DNA of 64,000 nucleotides, from positions 1-64,000 of the forward strand of contig NZ_JAIVFV010000004.1 in the NCBI RefSeq assembly GCF_020829445.1, given 5' to 3'. Numbering within the stretch: position 1 is the first letter of the stretch; every line of letters begins with the position of its first letter. Under the pieces are notes generated by a model, which did no database searches, was not told where the DNA came from, and saw only the letters and a program-made list of their open reading frames with translations. This document shows, in pieces, positions 56,402-64,000 of this stretch. A program made the translations under genes and the position numbers. The stretch is from Nostoc sp. CHAB 5836 (GTDB taxonomy: Bacteria > Cyanobacteriota > Cyanobacteriia > Cyanobacteriales > Nostocaceae).

Positions 56402-59194
56402 ATGACTCAAAGTCAAAATAATCAACCCGCTTGGTGGGAATCGGTACAAAAGATTTTAGATAACAAATTAATCGGGTGGGGTGTACCGGGTATTTTTATT
56501 GCTATTGCTGCTGATCATGCCAAAAATGGCCGATATCACGAGTCTGCTATCTTTTTAGGAATCACCGCTCTTGTCTTTATCATCATCAGAATTGGCAATA
56601 AACTCCTTCCCTATTTCGATAAATTTTTGGATTGGTTACTTGCTACTCAAATTCCAAAATGGTGGACGCAAATTACAGATAAGTTTGGGACAGAGTATCT
56701 TGCCCGACAAATAGCTGAATGTCAAGAATACCAAGGGCGCGGATTTAGTGGCGAAGGACTGGATCTGGAAAATGTGTTTGTCCCCCTGGGCTTTAATTCA
56801 GAAACGCCAGTGTCTAATCCTCAAGATTTGACCTCTGGTGATCAAACTCAGCCGGAGCAAAATTGGGAATCTGGGCAAACAGCAACCTCTGTAACTATTA
56901 CTACTCGGCAGGAAAGTGAAATTGGCAGTCTGCTAAGAGAGATTACTAAAAAAAATTCGACGTGGCGACGACTGGTAATTTTAGGAGCGCCTGGTTCAGG
57001 AAAAACCACACTTTTACGGCACATCACGCTTCTGCTTGCTCTACGAAAACAATCAAAATTGTGTCGAGGTTTGCCTCAACTTATTCCTATTTTGTTGAGG
57101 TTGAGAGATGTGGCTCCCGCTATTGTTGCAGATACTAACTCCCCTCTAGCTCAAGTAATTGCTAAAGCGATGGGAGATGAATCACCAAAAACTCAGCAGT
57201 GGTTTAACAAACAGCTTAAAGACGCCAAGTGTTTGGTAATGTTAGATGGACTTGATGAAGTTGCGGACGATGAGCATCGACGGCAGGTAAGTACTTGGGT
57301 TTCTCAGCAACTCCAAAATTATGGGCATAAATTACCGTTCATTCTGACATCGCGTCCACAAGCTTACAATCAAGCTCCTCTGGCAGATACCCCAGCTTAT
57401 TTTGTGCGATCGTTCACGACTGGCCAGCGCAATAGCTTTGTTTTCAACTGGTATTTTAATCTAGAAAAACGTAAAAAGTCTGGCGAACAATCACAAAAAC
57501 AGCTCAAGAAAATTGCCGAATCCAAAAAAAACGAGTTGGTGCGGCAAATTGATGCAGTTCTTTCACTCCGCTTGATGGCAACTAACCCGCTTTTACTGGC
57601 ATTGATTATTAATACTTACAAGCAGAAAACGAGTCTTTCTCCAACCCGAACAGGACTTTACAAGCAAGTTTGTGATGTGCTTCTCCAAGGACGGCAATCT
57701 GCTTCTGGAACTACCCGATATCCACTCAAGCCAGAGCAAAAGCAAGAAGCTTTGCAGGCACTTGCATTGGAGATGACCAAACGCCAAGTACTTCAGTTTA
57801 CGCTAGATGAGAGAAATCAGGACAATAATATTTTTTTAGCAAAAGAGTTTCTTCAGGCAGAACTAGCTCAGATGGTTGAGGGGGGACAAGAGGTTAAACC
57901 AGAAGATTTTATCGAAAGAGATGATAGTGGTGTGCGAGAACTGTTGAGCGATCGCAAACAAGAAAAACTCTATGAATTTACCCATCGCACCTTTCAAGAG
58001 TATTTAACAGCGGTTGAACTCACAAAGGCAGAGCATGAGCCTTATTTATTAGAAGTTTTTACAAAAGATAAACAATACCTGGATTGGAGAAGACAAACTA
58101 TTTTGTTCTATGCAGGTCAGGTCAAAGTAGATAACCTGATTGATGCGGCATTAAACAACCCAAGTGTAGCCACCCTAACCCTTGCTTACGAGTGTTTGCA
58201 AAACAAGCTCAGGGTTAGTCCGGAGAAAGAGCAGGAATTACTGAAAAAGGTAGAACAGGGTTTGAAGTCAGATGACGTGGAAGTTTTTAAGCTAGCAGCA
58301 TCAGTGCAACTGGAAAAACGGCTAAACCGCCTGAACGAAGATTGTTTTGTCGGGAGTTCAGAAAAAGAAGACCAGCGTGCGATCGCCACGACAGAAACAG
58401 GTGAAAAAATCTGGGCTAGACAAGTGGTAGATGATACTGAGATCACGGAGGCAGAATATCGGCTGTTTTTCTTAGAGACAACGAACAGCGACTTAACTAT
58501 TGAAATCAAACCAGGTGAAATCGGCTTTGCCCAAGGAAATGCATTTTGTGCCTGGTTGAGTCAGAGAACTAGAGAACGATTTGGTGAGGCAGGAATCTGT
58601 TATTTACGGGAAACCTCAGACAACTTCCGCCTAGTTCGGTTTCGCATACCAGAACAGTATCATCAACTCGCTTACTACTTAGCAGCAGGTATGTGGAAAG
58701 AAGCTGACGAGGAAACATTTAAGGTGATGCTGGAAGTAGCGGGACGGGAAAAACAAGGCTATCTACAACTAGAAGACATTCAGGAATTTCCCTGTGAAGA
58801 CTTGAGAATTATTGACCAACTGTGGGTCAATTACAGCAATGGAAAATTTGGGTTTAGTGTTCAGAAAGAAATTTATCTCAGTGTGGGTGGAATTTTAGAA
58901 GGAAGTCGAACAAGTTCACCTTTGGTGAAGATTTTCGCCCCCTTCATAAGCATATATGCTCGTTTTGGTGGTAGAGTTAGACGGGAGGACGAGCAATTTA
59001 TTAAAGCTTATTATCGCTTCGGCGATCGCGTGGAGTGGAGAGTGGAAGAAGAGTGGATTGATGATAATAAAGTAAAATATAATACCTCTGCCATCAGGGG
59101 ACACTTGCCCTGGAGCGGGGTCGGTGGAGCGTGGCACCTGGGTGGGAGCGTTGTTCGTTCTCTCGCGTCGAGACTTGTAAAATGTAACATATAA
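56402..59194 (+). CDS. Membrane-anchored NACHT NTPase with C-terminal GUN4 domain
   Basis: Start ATG 56402, GGA just before; a TTG at 56381 is less likely. About 930 residues. Two hydrophobic helices lie near residues 24-65. NACHT follows: Walker A GAPGSGKTT (about 195-203), Walker B CLVMLDGLDEVADDEH, TSRP, and EFTHRTFQEYL near 555-570. A degraded FGE/sulfatase-like stretch is at about 678-740 (EITEAEYRLFF, GNAFCAWLSQR). The C-terminal 130 residues are a GUN4-like domain: DQLWVNYSNGKFGFSVQKEI, FGDRVEWRVEEEWI, GHLPWSGVGGAWHLG. GUN4 binds Mg-porphyrins, so this may be a tetrapyrrole-responsive NLR. That is an inference. Confidence 0.85.
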   Translation: MTQSQNNQPAWWESVQKILDNKLIGWGVPGIFIAIAADHAKNGRYHESAIFLGITALVFIIIRIGNKLLPYFDKFLDWLLATQIPKWWTQITDKFGTEYLARQIAECQEYQGRGFSGEGLDLENVFVPLGFNSETPVSNPQDLTSGDQTQPEQNWESGQTATSVTITTRQESEIGSLLREITKKNSTWRRLVILGAPGSGKTTLLRHITLLLALRKQSKLCRGLPQLIPILLRLRDVAPAIVADTNSPLAQVIAKAMGDESPKTQQWFNKQLKDAKCLVMLDGLDEVADDEHRRQVSTWVSQQLQNYGHKLPFILTSRPQAYNQAPLADTPAYFVRSFTTGQRNSFVFNWYFNLEKRKKSGEQSQKQLKKIAESKKNELVRQIDAVLSLRLMATNPLLLALIINTYKQKTSLSPTRTGLYKQVCDVLLQGRQSASGTTRYPLKPEQKQEALQALALEMTKRQVLQFTLDERNQDNNIFLAKEFLQAELAQMVEGGQEVKPEDFIERDDSGVRELLSDRKQEKLYEFTHRTFQEYLTAVELTKAEHEPYLLEVFTKDKQYLDWRRQTILFYAGQVKVDNLIDAALNNPSVATLTLAYECLQNKLRVSPEKEQELLKKVEQGLKSDDVEVFKLAASVQLEKRLNRLNEDCFVGSSEKEDQRAIATTETGEKIWARQVVDDTEITEAEYRLFFLETTNSDLTIEIKPGEIGFAQGNAFCAWLSQRTRERFGEAGICYLRETSDNFRLVRFRIPEQYHQLAYYLAAGMWKEADEETFKVMLEVAGREKQGYLQLEDIQEFPCEDLRIIDQLWVNYSNGKFGFSVQKEIYLSVGGILEGSRTSSPLVKIFAPFISIYARFGGRVRREDEQFIKAYYRFGDRVEWRVEEEWIDDNKVKYNTSAIRGHLPWSGVGGAWHLGGSVVRSLASRLVKCNI

Positions 59195-59246
59195 AGCTTT
59201 CAGAAGTTTGTAAACATTTATCACAGCCTCCTTTCCCACGCAATAA

Positions 59247-59582
59247 TCAACATTTCAAAAATCCGATACCTGGCACGGGCGGCTGATAACAATTTGCGTG
59301 AATAAATTTTTCCGCTACCTCATGCACCTCCGTAGATTCCGTCACCCTCTGCTTATCCCAAGGTAAACTCATCTGCCCAGGCGACGACTTTTTAGCCTTC
59401 CCACTCTTAACCATCGAAGGCAAAAAACGACTTCCCCAATAATTTCGTTTCTCTGGTTTCGCTTTTGGCTTATATTTCTGACAAAATCTGCGATATCTCG
59501 CCGCGCACTCTGACAAAGTTCGCCCCAATTTTAAAAATGCTGGATGCCATTGAGTTATGCCATCATTACTCAAGCGATCGTG
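59247..59582 (-). pseudogene. Truncated REP-associated tyrosine transposase (C-terminal fragment)
   Basis: About 110 residues recall the C-terminal half of cyanobacterial RayT-type transposases: CAARYRRFCQKYKPKAKPEKRNYWGSR, KKSSPGQMSLPWDKQRV and VAEKFIHANCYQP. The N-terminal catalytic part is missing. The frame continues upstream only into the palindromic repeat at 59597-59671, so the repeat probably broke the gene. Confidence 0.65.
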
Positions 59583-59596
59583 AGTTAAGGATAATT

Positions 59597-59671
59597 GTAG
59601 GTTGGGTTGAACTTTAGTGTTACCCAACAAACCCCACGAAATGTTGGGTTTCGTTCCTCAACCCAACCTAC
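59597..59671. repeat. GTAGGTTGGGTT palindromic element
   Basis: A fifth copy, at the broken end of the RayT-like fragment. Confidence 0.75.
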
Positions 59672-59718
59672 GCAATACAAGGTTTTTGACGCTAACCCAA
59701 GCGTATTGGGCTATACAG

Positions 59719-59823
59719 CAATACACTTGGGTTAAGCATTTCCTCCTTCTCTTTCTCTCTGTGTTCTCTGCGCCTCTGTGGTTCGTAAAAAAAAGAGTTT
59801 CAGCCCTTTTGTGAACCGTATTG
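59719..59823. repeat. Copy of the CAATACACTTGGGTTAAGCA repeat
   Basis: Near-identical to 9780-9883 over its length. Confidence 0.75.
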
Positions 59824-59888
59824 AGGGCTGAAGCCCTTACTACAAACTAAAAGCTTTTATTTTTTGTGACACTTGCGTAAGTCCTAAC

Positions 59889-61025
59889 TTATTTATTCAC
59901 ATCCAGCAATCGCGAAGTTTCTAACCGACTCATCCACTTTTCTAAATAAACTTGATTACCTTTCTCCTCATTTGGATCTTTAGTATCCAAAGGATAAGGC
60001 ATCAGCCCCAAAATCGTTGCTGTTGTCACGCAAAACATCGATTTTTGGAAACTCATGCATATTTGTACCCGCAAATCATCTTCACCCCGAAGACTGCGAC
60101 GATAAATATCGTGTAAATACTCTGGAAGATAGTGACGCATATCCTGCATCAGCAACGTGGGAGGAATACCCGCACCGCCGATGGGCAAAGGATCGGCATA
60201 CAATGCGCCATATTGAAATCGGCTTTGATCTGGGGAAATTTGATATGCTTGGGCGTTGTATGAAACTGTACCGTGGAAAGGAGTCCCCCGGAAAAATACT
60301 GCCTCTACATAAGGTATGGCTGTATCTGCTAAGAAGGTCAAACCAACGCTTTTGGGAATGATTTCATAAACTTCACCCCGAATTTTGACAGCGTAGGTAA
60401 TTGGGTTTGATGCATTTGCCACTAACCGGGTTTTAATGTGGTCTACAACTTGGGAAATCGATTTGATTTCGCCTCGGTCGTAGCGGTCTGATAAGTTGAG
60501 AAACATATCAGCCATGACTCGCCAAAATTGACCTAAACCGGTGTAGTAAGCAGAGACGCGCAAGTATTCTGTTAAAAAATCTGGAAACAGTTGGTTAATA
60601 CCCAAAATTAAAGGATTATTTGGAAATTTGGCGTCAATAACGGCTTGCGCTCTTTCTTGAAATTCTTTTGTATCTAGATAGGTATCGAGTCCGCCGCCAC
60701 CGTGCCACATCATGGCTTTCATGCAATACTCGGCATATTCAAAATTAATTCGGTTATGCCACCAGTGACGGAGTAATTTCTGGAAAGAAACCTTTCCATT
60801 AAAGTATTTAAAAAATGGAAAAAATACTAAAAACTGATGCTCTGCAATATAGTTAAGATTTTTTGAGTAGGCATCTAAAACTACGCCATAGCTTTTAAGA
60901 ATACCAACAACTTCTAGGACATTTTCTGGACTATCGGTGAGTAATGCATTTCCTTTTTGCAGCCGTTCAATATACTCAGCTAAGGGATTGTGAGTAGCTT
61001 TCTTTTTAATAGTTACCATTGCCAT
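59889..61025 (-). CDS. CO2 hydration protein (CupB/ChpX or CupA/ChpY)
   Basis: 378 residues. Segments EHQFLVFFPFFKYFNGKVS, WWHNRINFEYAEYCMKAMMWHGGGG and DMRHYLPEYLHDIYRR match the Cup/Chp family, the Zn/CO2-hydrating subunit of specialised NDH-1. It is the last gene of the ndhF-ndhD-cup transcript. The length fits CupB better than the longer CupA, suggesting a constitutive low-affinity system; no cupS gene follows. The paralogue choice is an inference. Confidence 0.85.
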   Translation of the reverse strand: MAMVTIKKKATHNPLAEYIERLQKGNALLTDSPENVLEVVGILKSYGVVLDAYSKNLNYIAEHQFLVFFPFFKYFNGKVSFQKLLRHWWHNRINFEYAEYCMKAMMWHGGGGLDTYLDTKEFQERAQAVIDAKFPNNPLILGINQLFPDFLTEYLRVSAYYTGLGQFWRVMADMFLNLSDRYDRGEIKSISQVVDHIKTRLVANASNPITYAVKIRGEVYEIIPKSVGLTFLADTAIPYVEAVFFRGTPFHGTVSYNAQAYQISPDQSRFQYGALYADPLPIGGAGIPPTLLMQDMRHYLPEYLHDIYRRSLRGEDDLRVQICMSFQKSMFCVTTATILGLMPYPLDTKDPNEEKGNQVYLEKWMSRLETSRLLDVNK

Positions 61026-61045
61026 CTCTCCAAAAAATTTAGGGA

Positions 61046-61082
61046 TTAGTCATTTGTCATTTGTCATTTGTCATTTGTCATT
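61046..61082. repeat. STRR array (GTCATTT)
   Basis: Five GTCATTT heptamers between ndhD and cup. Confidence 0.85.
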
Positions 61083-61119
61083 GGACACGGTTATTCCTCT
61101 TGTCCCTAATCCCTAGTCT

Positions 61120-62694
61120 CTACTCCCCATTAGCTTTATCCAAGGACACTGTTGCTACTACATTTTGGGTATTCACCATTGCTGTAATTGTTGGTTCAGT
61201 CCAGCGTGCTAACCAACCAGGTTGAATGCCAAAAATCATCATCAGCACAGCTAAAATTGCCGCCGGGGCGCGATCGCTCCAATACACGCGCGGTAAGTTG
61301 GTAACTTGTGCAGACAAGCGGCCAAAAAAGGCGCGGTTAACGAGTATTAAGAAGTAAACTGCTGTTAAACCAGTACCAAGCATACATAGCAAGGTTTGTA
61401 CTGGGAAAACTGGAAAACTTCCCCGATAAACTATGAATTCGGAAATAAACCCTAGCATTCCCGGTATGCCAGCACTGGCCATGACTCCGACAATCATCAA
61501 GCTACCAATTACTGGCATACCCCGTTCTGGGTTCAGCAATCCTTGGATGACTTCTAAATCGCGGCTTCCGGCTTTTTTATACACAACTCCCACCAGCAAA
61601 AATAGCATTGCGGAAATTAAGCCGTGGCTAATCATCTGCATTACAGCACCCAACACACTTAAAGGTGTAGCTGCTGCCGCCCCTAAAAGCACGTAACCCA
61701 TGTGTCCAATGGAGCTGTATGCTACCATTTTTTTCATATCGGTTTGAGCGATCGCGCAGGATGAACCATACAGCACACTTACCACTGCCCAAATCGCCAA
61801 CCAAGGAGCCACATAATTCCAAGCTTCTGGTAACAAGTTCATGCCAAATCGCAGTAAGCCGTAAGTACCCAACTTCAACAGTACCCCAGCCAACAACACT
61901 GAAATCGGTGTGGAAGCTTCAACGTGAGCATCTGGCAACCAAGTATGGAAGGGAACTAAAGGAATTTTAATCCCAAAACCTACCAAAATTCCCGCTAGCA
62001 GTAAAAGCTGTGTTCCTAGAGGTAAAGTTGTCGCGTTCAAAGTTGCTAGCGCAAAGTTAGAGGAACCACTCAGCCAAACCATGCCGAGGAAACTTGCTAA
62101 AATCAGGATTCCCGAAACGGCTGTATAAATGAGAAATTTGGTAGCAGCATAACCCCGCTTCGCGCCACCCCAAATGGCGATCAACAAATACAACGGAATC
62201 AGTTCCAATTCGTAAAACAGGAAAAATAGTAGTAAATCCTGTGCCAGAAAGGCTCCCGTCACCCCAGCGCTTAATAATAGTATCAAAGAATAATAAAATT
62301 TCGGACGCTGTAGGGATTCATCACTGCTGTAGATAGCAATGCAAGTTAACAGTCCATTTAAAACCAGCAAGGGCAAAGATAAACCATCTATCCCAAGGTT
62401 ATAATTCAAGCCTAAAACATCTATCCAAGGCAGAGACTCGGCAAACTGTTGAGTAATTTCTCCTGGATGGAACTGAATTGCTAATACAATTGTCCATAAG
62501 AAAGCGATACTAGCAAAGACTAAAGCCACCCCACGGGCGAATTTCCCACTGATGCCAGAGGGCGAGAAACCAATTAAAGCTGCGCCGACTAACGGCACTA
62601 GAATTAAAACACTAAGCATAAGCAGATATGGAATGGGGAATGGTGAATGGGGAATGACAAATGACAAATGACAACCCCCACTAGTTGACTTCAA
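61120..62694 (-). CDS. ndhD: NDH-1 subunit NdhD (D3/D4 type)
   Basis: 524 residues, fourteen or so hydrophobic helices. GIDGLSLPLLVLNGLLT, FLFYELELIPLYLLIAIWGG, VPFHTWLPDAHVEASTPISVLLAGVLLKLGTYGLLRF and MKKMVAYSSIGHMGYVLLG are signature proton-pump segments of Complex I subunit 4. The ORF begins with an additional MKSTSGGCHLS... leader; native MLSVLILVPLVGAALIG at about residue 26 (62619) is a likely start. It forms a CO2-uptake NDH-1 with ndhF and cup. Confidence 0.9.
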   Translation of the reverse strand: MKSTSGGCHLSFVIPHSPFPIPYLLMLSVLILVPLVGAALIGFSPSGISGKFARGVALVFASIAFLWTIVLAIQFHPGEITQQFAESLPWIDVLGLNYNLGIDGLSLPLLVLNGLLTCIAIYSSDESLQRPKFYYSLILLLSAGVTGAFLAQDLLLFFLFYELELIPLYLLIAIWGGAKRGYAATKFLIYTAVSGILILASFLGMVWLSGSSNFALATLNATTLPLGTQLLLLAGILVGFGIKIPLVPFHTWLPDAHVEASTPISVLLAGVLLKLGTYGLLRFGMNLLPEAWNYVAPWLAIWAVVSVLYGSSCAIAQTDMKKMVAYSSIGHMGYVLLGAAAATPLSVLGAVMQMISHGLISAMLFLLVGVVYKKAGSRDLEVIQGLLNPERGMPVIGSLMIVGVMASAGIPGMLGFISEFIVYRGSFPVFPVQTLLCMLGTGLTAVYFLILVNRAFFGRLSAQVTNLPRVYWSDRAPAAILAVLMMIFGIQPGWLARWTEPTITAMVNTQNVVATVSLDKANGE

Positions 62695-62709
62695 TTTGCG
62701 CCGACATCT
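62632..62709. repeat. STRR and partial AAGTAGGTCGGCGC end in the ndhF-ndhD junction
   Basis: AATGGGGAATGACAAATGAC units overlap the 5' end of the longer ndhD frame, and TTTGCGCCGACATC is a fragment of the larger repeat. Repeats here make the first 25 ndhD residues doubtful. Confidence 0.5.
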
Positions 62710-64000
62710 TTAAAAAGGCAATTTATCTAGCAAACCCAATGACCAGCTGATGAAAAAACCCAGGACGCTGACAACTGCTAGGATGGTCAGCATATAGGTC
62801 TGAGATTGGCCAGAAATACTGTACTTTAAAGTTTGTCCGCCCAGAATTGTCGCAAACCCAACCAAGTTTACAAAACCGTCAACCAAGTAGCGATCGCTCC
62901 AAGCAGAAATTTTAGATAGCAGCGCTACTGCACTCACCACGGTTAGACGATAAACTCGGTCTATATAAAAATCATAACCTAACAAGTCTTGCAGAAATCT
63001 CCAGGACAAAATTCTGGATCTTGACCAAGCTTTGTGCAGATAAACTGTAGATCCTACACCTACCCCAACCACGGTAGAGCCAAACAAGGTTAATACCACA
63101 TACCAATTAATACTTTCCCAATCGGGAAGTAAGTACCATTGCTGTAGCATCAGAGGTAGAAGCAGAGTCAGCACTGTGAGAATCACCATTGGCAAGGCCA
63201 TCTGCCAACCAACTTCTGGGGTGCGACGGGTCTTTTGTTGCGGTTTCCCCCAGAAGACTAATCTAAATACTCTGGTCAAGTTCAATGCTGTCAAACCATT
63301 GACCACTATTAAAACCCCAATTACCCAAGGGCTAGTATTTACGAAGCCATCAGCCCATGCTAGCATTGCCCAGAAACTTCCCAAGGGTAGCAGTGTTACC
63401 ATCCCAGCCGAACCGACTACAAAGGCAGTGGTGGTGGCTGGCATCCGTGACCACAGACCACCCATTTCTGTTAAGTCTTGGCTTTGGGTGGTCAAGATCA
63501 CTGAACCAGAACTCATGAATAATAATGCTTTAGCGATCGCATGAGCTAACAGCAACATCAAGGCTACGCCCCCTTGCTCCAACCCCACTGCCAAAAACAC
63601 TAACCCCATGTATGCACTGGTAGAATGAGATAGCGATCGCTTAATGTCAATTTGAGCTATGGATACTAATGTTGCCCCAATAGCTGTCACCGTGCCCATG
63701 ATTACCAAGGCGTTCAAGGCAACTGGCGACAGTGCTAACAATGGTTGAAATTTATACAGTAAATAAGCACCACCAGCTACTACCAACGAGTTCCGCATTA
63801 CCGAAGCCGGGTTGGGCCCTTCCATTGCCTCATCTAACCACAGGTGCAGTGGAAATTGGGCACATTTACCAGCAGGGCCAGCAATTAATGCCAACCCTAG
63901 CAATGTTGATGTCATCGGGCTTAAATTAGCTGTTTGCGCCCACTCATATAAGTCCGAAAAGTTCAAACTCCCCGCTAAGGTGGAAAGTGTCACTACAGCC
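62710..64000 (-). CDS. ndhF: NDH-1 subunit NdhF (F3/F4 type), 5' end beyond the window
   Basis: The frame is open to the window edge (430 residues seen). FPLHLWLDEAMEGPNPASVMRNSLVVAGGAYLLY, IDIKRSLSHSTSAYMGLVFLAVG and LLLAHAIAKALLFMSSGSVI are Complex I subunit 5 signatures, in a version specific to CO2-uptake NDH-1. YDFYIDRVYRL is followed by a last helix. It is the first of ndhF-ndhD-cup in this strand. Confidence 0.9.
   Translation of the reverse strand, partial: AVVTLSTLAGSLNFSDLYEWAQTANLSPMTSTLLGLALIAGPAGKCAQFPLHLWLDEAMEGPNPASVMRNSLVVAGGAYLLYKFQPLLALSPVALNALVIMGTVTAIGATLVSIAQIDIKRSLSHSTSAYMGLVFLAVGLEQGGVALMLLLAHAIAKALLFMSSGSVILTTQSQDLTEMGGLWSRMPATTTAFVVGSAGMVTLLPLGSFWAMLAWADGFVNTSPWVIGVLIVVNGLTALNLTRVFRLVFWGKPQQKTRRTPEVGWQMALPMVILTVLTLLLPLMLQQWYLLPDWESINWYVVLTLFGSTVVGVGVGSTVYLHKAWSRSRILSWRFLQDLLGYDFYIDRVYRLTVVSAVALLSKISAWSDRYLVDGFVNLVGFATILGGQTLKYSISGQSQTYMLTILAVVSVLGFFISWSLGLLDKLPF

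Noticed and set aside
59617-59814. 65-residue plus-strand frame in the repeat tract
   Set aside because: Built entirely from two dispersed repeats.

Overview
The window looks like chromosome from a filamentous, heterocyst-forming cyanobacterium close to Nostoc. The evidence is abundant HIP1 palindromes (GCGATCGC), a phycocyanin rod operon, cyanobacterial carotenoid genes (crtP-crtB), hopanoid genes (hpnH, hpnA, an hpnG-like gene), an NDH-1 CO2-uptake operon, a PAM68-type protein, and the heptanucleotide (STRR) and palindromic repeats typical of Nostocales intergenic DNA. No rRNA, CRISPR array or complete phage is visible. One tRNA is present, tRNA-Ser(GCT).

Layout. 0-16 kb is mostly core genes: the 3' end of a transglutaminase-fold membrane protein, a HAD phosphatase, a Uma2 protein, rpsB-tsf, a hypothetical gene, recG, a DAHP synthase, a PAM68-like gene, rpsO, a KaiB-domain fusion, pilT and a small membrane protein. 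16-18.2 kb is an IS605-type element with divergent tnpA and tnpB. 18.7-21 kb holds wecB and an SH3/peptidoglycan-binding protein. 21.4-27.1 kb is a leftward phycocyanin operon, transcribed cpcB-cpcA-rod linker-rod linker-cpcD-cpcE-cpcF. 28-30.3 kb holds hpnH and hpnA. 30.8-32.4 kb is a compact two-gene module: a Bell-like protein ending in an RHIM-like motif, and a WD40 protein that begins with the same motif but lacks the NTPase expected between. 33.6-41.5 kb holds a hypothetical gene, an RND efflux pump with a low-complexity insert, a ferritin-like gene translationally coupled to an hpnG-like phosphorylase, and an outer-membrane barrel. 41.5-50.3 kb holds natB, tRNA-Ser, crtB-crtP, a GH3 hexosaminidase, rpmB and htpG. 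50.7-59.6 kb looks like an accessory or defence segment: a methyltransferase, a tightly packed DUF262 / DUF3696-ATPase / unknown operon, a second Uma2 protein, a NACHT protein with a C-terminal GUN4 domain, and a broken REP-associated transposase. 59.9-64 kb is a leftward ndhF-ndhD-cup CO2-uptake operon cut by the window end.

How the genes work together. The cpc genes encode both phycocyanin subunits, rod linkers and the CpcE/F chromophore lyase. hpnH, the hpnG-like gene and hpnA belong to hopanoid side-chain synthesis. crtB and crtP make and desaturate phytoene. The ndhF/ndhD/cup genes build a specialised NDH-1 that hydrates CO2.

Most unusual content: (1) the paired amyloid-motif module at 30.86-32.39 kb, where an NLR-type protein seems to have lost its NTPase; (2) the three-gene operon at 52.1-55.3 kb with an uncharacterised third protein; (3) the NACHT-GUN4 fusion at 56.4-59.2 kb; (4) a MITE family with 3-bp target duplications, in which one copy has altered both terminal arms in a complementary way; (5) repeat ends that supply stop codons to several genes; and (6) structured relics of IS200/IS605 ends. 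Every function here is read from sequence alone, with no database search.
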